Positions 57,429-64,000 of a stretch of DNA of 64,000 bases are shown one piece after another; position 1 is the stretch's first letter; each line of letters opens with the position of its first letter. Where the stretch lies: assembly GCA_003693705.1 (NCBI GenBank), contig RBZT01000125.1:1-64000 (forward strand), written 5' to 3'. Under the pieces are notes generated by a model, which saw only the letters and a program-made list of their open reading frames with translations, did no database searches and had not been told where the DNA came from. The stretch is from Polymyxa betae (lineage: Eukaryota; Endomyxa; Phytomyxea; Plasmodiophorida; Plasmodiophoridae). A program made the position numbers and the translations under genes.

Positions 57429-60400
57429 ATGCCCACCCCAGCTTTGTCGCAAATCGCAGCAGTTGAATCGGATCTACGTGCTCTGAGTCTCGAATCTCGT
57501 AAAAAATATGTCGAAGTTAAACAGGTTGCCTTTTCTAAAGATTATTTGCAAGCTATTTATTTTCTAACATTAGGCAGCGGAAAAAGCAATTCTACGTCTG
57601 CGCCCATTGCAAGAGACCAAAATTGAAGCTGAATGTTTGGAAGGTTTGTGCTCTTTAACAGGTTTTTAAAGTTCTGAGTGCCAATGTTAGCTATGAGATC
57701 AAATGTTGTTATCCAACCATTTTTAATGGCTTGTGCAACCAAGCATCCTCCGTTGGTTATAATGTCATTAAACGCTATGCAACGCTTATCATCCTGCGGA
57801 GCGCTTTCAGCAAGCTCTGTGGCGATGCTAATTGGCACGCTCCGAATTCTCTCTGAAAGCACGCAATCCGATATTCTCTTGAGAATTCTGCAAACCCTTT
57901 CGCTTCTTGCGAATCCTGCCACCTTTGAAGCAGGAGAAGAAACCATTCCACAAGCACTCGGTAACTGATCCCTGTATAAATTGCATTTGTGTTTTCTCAC
58001 ATTAGACTCAGGTATATGTTTTCGCTTGCATGTTTCAGAGCTTCCCATTATATATAACACTGCAGCTGCTACACTGCAGCAGGTAGCCTAACAGGTCTCT
58101 TCGCTAGATTCATATTCTAACATCCAATTAGGTCATATCACTAGTTTTTGAACGAGCACTAAAAAACCAGCATATCCAAGATTCCGATTCAAGCTCTTCG
58201 CTGGGAGTGACGCAGATCACAGCGTTGCGTCTGTTCATCGATCTGATCCTATTAGCATCTGGGGATCCACCGCAATGGCTAACAACGATCCATGGCGAGG
58301 TTCCCAGAACCGTTCTGTTCGAGATAATCAATTCCATTATCAAGAACTATTCGAAATTCTTGCAGTCGCATGAACATTTCATCGACGTTATTCGCAATCA
58401 GGTTCTTGCGATTTAATTTAATTTCCCTTCAGGTAATGACATTGTGTATGTAGCTCCGTCCATTTATCATGCGACTTCTCAACACACCAAACGACTTTAA
58501 GCTCTGCGTTCGTTTGATTCAAGTTGCGGTTAGCATCGTCATCTATTACAGTAATTGTTTGGTTCAAGAATGCGAATCACTAATGTCTATTCTCATTCGA
58601 ATGCTCGAACCGGAATTTCAGCTGTGGCAACGTGTGCTTGTTTTGGAAGCTATCAAGATATTCACCGAAATTCCAAGGTTTTCTGTTCTGGCCGGCTGTG
58701 GTATTATTTTGACAGTAATGCATTTAGCCTACTGGTTGCTTTCCACATCAACTTCGATTGTGGTCAGCGTAATACTAAAATTTTCGCTTCAATGGCGCAT
58801 GCACTTGGGCGCTCTGCTAATCAGATAACACTCGAGGACGATAAAAAGGCCACATCAGTGACTCTTTGGAGATTTCATAATGAGAAGAATAAAGGCCTTG
58901 ACCTGCTGTCGGAAAATTCGATTCCTGAATATGACGAACTGTAGGTCGGTTGAAACCTGTAAAGTTATATCTGACATTTTATCGGACAGATACTCTGTTT
59001 CGCTTGCAACCAATTCGCTCATTAATATTGTGAACGCTTTGGGAACTCTTGTTGAAAAACCCGATGCTGATCGGCATATGCAAGCCAACCTGTCTTCGAT
59101 GGTGATGTCTACATGGTATCCCATCCTCGCAGCATTCATGATGTTGTTGGAGCATGCTCATCAAGATGAGCAGGTTAAGACGCTTTCCTCTCATCCATAA
59201 CCGTCTACTCAACCCTCATTAGGTTCAATATTATTTATTAGGATTCCAGTCTTTCAGTTTTACGTGTGCAAAATTAGATCGTGAAGCTCCTCTACTGGAA
59301 TTCGTCAAGTCTCTATGTGTCCTTACATTACCTCCTGGGTTTAGGAATCTAAACGATCGTGTTTCTGGTGAGTGTTTTCCCGATCCGACGAACCTCAATC
59401 TACTAACATTTTGTAGATTTGAATCAAAACAGCGAGCTTTTGCAATTCTCTGTATCTTCTAAGAATCTACAAGCGATGAAATGTCTCTTCAACATTTGCC
59501 ATACATGTGCTGCAAAACTTGGCAACTCCTGGATAACGATATTTACTACTTGGGAGAAACTCGACCTTGTTTTGGCTCCGAATGCAAAAACGTAACAGTA
59601 TTGTGTTTTTGCTTTGATTGCAACTTACTGTATTCACAGTAATCAGAACAATCCTGACTTCGAGGTCCTAGCTAAAGCGTTGAATGGATTTTTCGAATCA
59701 ACCTCAGCATTGGATAAAACAATCTTAATGCAAGTCTTAACAAGCTTAGGCTCATTGTCGTTGTCGTCCTTGGCAAACAGTGCCACAACTGAGAACTCAA
59801 ACCCGGATCCATTACGAATGTACATCAATACTGACCATTTTTCAACACCATTTAACTTCCGCTAGGTTCCCAATGGTGTACTTTGTTAAGGCGCTGACTG
59901 TCAATACATACAGAATAGGGTTTCTGTGGGAATTTGCTGTAGATCATCTTTCAGCAGTTCTACATTCTAGGCATGCTCCTATTCGTGCATATGGCGTTCA
60001 GTGTATTGTTCGGCTGGTTAAAGCTGCTCTGAAACAGCTTCTGGAGCCTCCAGCTGAAATCCATTCTGATGCGCTAGAAGTATGTCCATAAGATAATTTC
60101 CATTGATCAGGTGTAAAATCAGCTTGTTACAGCATGACTATGGGATCTCTTCGGCGATGTTTTTGAGAACACTTCGTCCTGCTCTCAAAGGCAGATTTGT
60201 TGAAAACGGAAATGCTGTGTTAGTGTCTTTATATGACATCCTACAAAATTCTGTAAGAACATTTGTGTTTGTATTCGTTTTGTAAAAGCTGAACCCAGGG
60301 ATCCAATATGGGGGATGGATGGCCGGTGGTAATTGCTTTACTGGACGATGTTGTTACGCTTGATGTTGCTGAGCATATACCATATGCTTTCAAAGTTGTG

Positions 60401-63104
60401 CAGCTGATAGTTGACGATTTTTTAGGTTCGTTCCATTGTCTTGAATATACTTGAATTGAAATTGGTGTGCAGACACTTTGGATTCGGAATGCTATCCTAA
60501 TTTAATCCATACCATTGGAATTTACGGCAGACAACGTCTTGTTGCAAATATAAGCTTTACATCAATTGGGCTTTTGTGGCAGGTAAATGCTTTGCGAACC
60601 TTGATTTCTGCTTAATATATTAAGGTCTCTGATCACTTAATTCGTATTCGATCTGGGGAGAAGCTGCGGATTTGTCAATACGGTGTTAACAACGAACAAT
60701 CTGTTGATGCTCTGCAATTGATTTTATTCTCGGAACTGGGCGAGTTATCTTTAGACAGTCGTGCAGAACTTCGCAACAGTGCAGCTCAAATTCTTCACTC
60801 CACTGTTGCTGCCTGCGGTTCATACCTATCTCTGCAAAGCTGGCATCACTGCTTAAACGAAATTCTTTTTCGACTATATGCTACACTTTTCCAGTCAGAT
60901 GCTGCAAAACAAGTTCTGCCGAGTGAAGTTGAATCGAGCTCGCAGCTAGGGTATGTCGTTGACTAGACTTGTTAGCTTTTGATTGATTTCTTAAAACAGC
61001 ACCGAACAAGATTCTGGTTCGAAACTGATGATGATGTCTCATCACAGCCGTGATACTGCTGAAAAACAATGGGACGAAACTCGTGTTCATGCTCTACAAG
61101 GATCTGCTCGGATATTTAGACAATATTTCAAATTTCATGAAGGCGAAAACTGGAAAGCTTCTTGGACTACTTATCTGAAGTACTCCCTCGAACTCGTTCG
61201 TGTCTGTTCTTAATCTTTGCAGATTTATTGAAGACGCAATATGCGTTTACAGTTCGGAAGTTGCCCATTATGCTATCGAGTCGGTCCGAGATATTCTTCA
61301 GTCTGCTATGACGGTTTCGATTTTGAAAAACCATCGTGAATTAACTGACCAGGTTCGTTTTGCTGCTGTATGTCATTAGCTTAGGTGGACTTATTGTCTT
61401 AGGTCCTAACCCTGTTCAAAAATGTTGTAAACAAGGCAATGGAACTCAAAAAAGATGTTCCGTTCGACGTCTACACAGAACTTCTTGAGTGCGTCTCGGG
61501 ATTGGTCGGAGAATCGGGCTCTCATATCTTCTCTGCACAAGATTTGCTGCTCTTCTTACAGGTTCGTAATCAATTGCTACTTAGTGCTGTAATAATAGCT
61601 GATAATTTCTTCTAGCTTGCGGATTACCTGTCCAGTTTGGCTCCCACTCAGGCTCGCGAACCAATGACTCAAGGGCGGCGTGAAACTTCTTTACAACGTG
61701 CAACGCTCCTTTTGATTGACCGTCTAATCGTTGTGGAATCGCCGTCGCATTTATACGCTGCTGTTCTTCTGCAAATCATTAAATATGTTGCGGGTGCAGT
61801 TTCGACGAAGTCTGTATCTAATCTTTTGATTTCAAGATGCCAACCCACTTTGCATTTCAGAGAATCTTCCAGTATTGATCGCGAATCTGCTCTCGCTTTT
61901 GCTAAAAGATCCATGCCTGTATTATCGACTCTCTTTTGCCATCGTTGTCCAATTGAAATTCAGGTCGGCTGCGTTATTTTTCAAGGACAAATAGCTAATC
62001 TGTAATAGGGTAGAGTAGATCTCGTTGTTCCTTTGATAGACTCTCTACGGTCTATTATGACCTCATCGTGAGTAGATGTTCATTCCGAGTGTTTTTTCCG
62101 TTGATCATTTCTAAGGGGAATGTCGATGGAAATGGTTCGTGCTGCGGTTACAGCGTTCACTGAAATTGTACCCTGCGTCGTTATTGCTGTAAAAAATAAT
62201 AATACCGACATGGAACTGCTCGAGCCGTTCTGGTCCAAGTTGAAAGCAACGTTCAGTGAATTTCTTTCGGAGTTGCCCTCCAGGTGGATTGTTTGATGTT
62301 GCTGTGTACATAGATATTCTTACAATATTTTTAGGTCTCAGACTCAGTCTATACAAGTTGATGAATCTGGATTAGTGCATGGAAACGATCATCTTATCGA
62401 GTTTGAAAGGATGCAAGTTGATATAGTGAACCTGCTGTCTGTGCACGTTCTTCCTTATTTGGATTCCGAGACAGAGGTCCTCAATGCACGAAAATGTGTC
62501 TAATCACAGATTAATAGCTATCTAGACAAGTTTGTTATCAATTTTAATACGTGATCACGAATCAACTGCAATAATGGGGCTAAAATCCTGGACATCCGCT
62601 CATGAACCTCCTGGAAAGGTCTTGCTAATGAAAGCAGGATTCAACAGCTTGTTCGATTGTATATCACGGTTCCCAGGTGGTTTGGCAAGGCAAGCATGCG
62701 CGATACTACAAAATGCCTCCATCCAAATATTGCAGAAATTCGCTGACGATGACTCCAGATCAGGGTATTGATTTGATTACATTTTAAGGTTTTCTGACTT
62801 ACTGGTAACAGTACTAGACCGCTTTCCCAGTTTAGAACAGAACAAGCTCGACTGATCCTGGAGAGGCTAGGAGCGCCTGCGAACTCTGATCAGGTTCGAC
62901 GAAAAGCATTCGTTAAATTTTGTTTTAAATCATCGTTCGTAGTCAAAATCACCGGACGGTGTAAACGGAAATGAACGACGAGAACTTCTGTTAGCAGTAT
63001 TTCCAACTCTTTGTCGATGCACATCGATCAGAGACCGCTTGCTACAGAGATCCCTCTCTCAAGCGCTTCAAGCAGTTTCGGATGAGATACATCCCAGGAA
63101 TTAA
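57429..63104 (+). CDS. MON2: MON2, Golgi/endosome trafficking HEAT protein
   Basis: About twenty or more short exons separated by 40-60-nt introns encode a long alpha-solenoid. The start VESDLRALSLESRKKYVEVK matches the DCB region of MON2 (…LRNLSQECKKKFP.VKEA), followed by NVVIQPFLMACATKHPPLVIMSLNAMQRL. Later exons include QDIHRN-type HUS region residues (about 58.6-58.8 kb) and Leu-rich HEAT blocks up to …QALQAVSDEIHPRN at 63.1 kb. MON2 is related to the BIG/GBF Arf-GEFs but has no Sec7 domain; none is seen here either. With DOP1 it acts in endosome-to-Golgi traffic. Individual exon junctions after 58.4 kb were not all verified. Confidence 0.83.
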
Positions 63105-63248
63105 GTTGATTCATACCAGTATCATCTATCTAAATCAGCCCATTGTAAATAGTGAACGATTTCATTTGCCTGCAGACACACAACGTATGTGTAATGTTTC
63201 CAGGGAGGCGGAACCTTTTATGAAATATCGCCACTGGCCACTGTATAA

Positions 63249-64000
63249 ATGAGATCTCTTCTCATCATCTCTGTCTTCGTTGTTTCTGCGGTATCTGCCC
63301 AGCAGTACGTCGTTCTTGATGGAGACGATTGGATCGTAGAGAATTCGAATCGATCCATCTCTGTTCCGGCGTCTGTCCCTGGGAATATTTTCCTTGACCT
63401 TCGTGCTAATGGCGTTATCGATGATCCCCTGTATCGCTTCAACGAGCGCGTTTCCCGCTGGATCGCGCTTGAACCCGAATGGACATTTATAAAATCGTTC
63501 AATTTTTCATCAGTTGTGGCGAATGATTCCAACGACTTGTTTTTGGAATTTCAAGTACAGATATGAGCTGTGTCATGCCATTTTAACCCTGAATCAAGGG
63601 AATTGACACCATATCCTCAATATATCTCAATCACCAGTTTATTGGACGAACCGACAATATGTTTCGAACGTGGCGTTTCAAGTTGAATGAGACAATCCTT
63701 CATCGCAACAAGGAGAATCATCTGGAAGTATGAATGGCACAGCTGTTGCCGATTAATGCTCAGTAGTTGCTTGTAGATTCGGATTCAATCTGCAATACGT
63801 TATGCTCAAGAAATAGCAGCTCGGACGCCATACGCTTTACCCAGTAGCGATTGGCTTCAGTTTTCATATCCTCATAGGAACATGATTCGTAAAAGGTCAG
63901 ATGAACAGAGTGCTTCAAAAATTCGTTTCAATCATTCGTTGGTAATAGTCAAAGTGATTTTGGTTGGGATTGGGTACCATCTGCCTCTTGTAATGTGTGA
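63249..64000 (+). CDS. MANBA: Beta-mannosidase (GH2), 5' part
   Basis: ATG 63249 begins a signal peptide (MRSLLIISVFVVSAVSA). The first exon (63249-63552) gives QYVVLDGDDWIVENSNRSISVPASVPGNIFLDL, the sugar-binding jelly-roll domain of GH2 beta-mannosidases (…VPGCVH.DL), then RWIALEPEWTF. The second exon joins as FQGIDTISSIYLNHQFIGRTDNMFR (GVDTVA.VYLNG..IG.TDNMF in the family). A later piece has PSSDWLQFSYPHRNMIRK, then FGWDWVPSASCN. The catalytic Glu residues lie beyond the right edge. It is a lysosomal/vacuolar or secreted enzyme that removes beta-mannose from N-glycans or mannans. It starts 144 bp after MON2. Confidence 0.9.

Noticed and set aside
63244-63249. TATAAA directly before the beta-mannosidase ATG
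   Set aside because: It overlaps the A of the ATG, so it cannot serve as the TATA box for a transcript that contains this start codon. Probably chance.
1-64000. tRNA, rRNA and CRISPR features
   Set aside because: I looked for T-loop GTTCGA contexts with matching stems and for regularly spaced repeats and found none that held up. CRISPR is not expected in a eukaryotic nuclear region.

Overview
The window is nuclear DNA of an intron-rich, flagellated eukaryote. Genes are split by many short introns (31-100 nt, mostly GT-AG with one GC-AG), encode eukaryotic ribosomal proteins (eL42, uS8, eL24) and splicing proteins (ISY1, pinin), and lie on both strands with short intergenic gaps. Three genes belong to the cilium or flagellum (IFT27, CFAP45, SPAG16/PF20). 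With a chromodomain Ty3 retroelement, a STE11/BCK1-like kinase, a fungal-type MscS channel and a SERINC protein, this fits a zoosporic (chytrid-like) fungus or a close unicellular relative of fungi and animals. That placement is inference; no rRNA or other decisive marker is present.

Layout. 1-7.5 kb is a transposon graveyard: a gag-like relic between LTR-like repeats, a chromodomain Ty3 element that has lost its integrase, a block of repeated CATAATG words, and a PIF/Harbinger transposase fragment with one terminal repeat. 7.8-12.8 kb carries IFT27, a secreted GPI-type protein, CFAP45, an FoP-domain RGG protein and a small two-domain metallothionein-like protein. 13-21 kb has a MAPKKK, pinin, a NIPA Mg2+ transporter, DNA polymerase eta and a small membrane protein. 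21-27.5 kb has an MscS channel, SERINC, a TIM-barrel sugar isomerase-like enzyme and ISY1.

27.8-33.5 kb holds the most unusual genes: an HSP70-family protein fused in one reading frame to a von Willebrand A domain, and, convergent to it, a secreted MACPF (perforin-fold) protein. 34.3-38.1 kb is a run of translation genes (TruA, FtsJ, eL42, uS8). 38.3-47.9 kb has SEC31 (COPII), eL24, a GNAT and an SLC25 mitochondrial carrier. 48-57 kb has a DBF4-like S-phase kinase regulator, an Alba protein, an EPS15-like endocytic protein, a mitochondrial pyruvate carrier made only of short exons, and SPAG16. 57.4-63.1 kb is MON2, and a beta-mannosidase runs off the right edge.

SEC31, MON2, the EPS15-like protein and SERINC all serve membrane traffic or membrane composition; IFT27, CFAP45 and SPAG16 serve the flagellum. 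For most genes exon boundaries were set by hand from splice-site and frame agreement. Where I summed exon lengths the total was a multiple of three; genes whose internal exons were not all resolved are marked in their entries.
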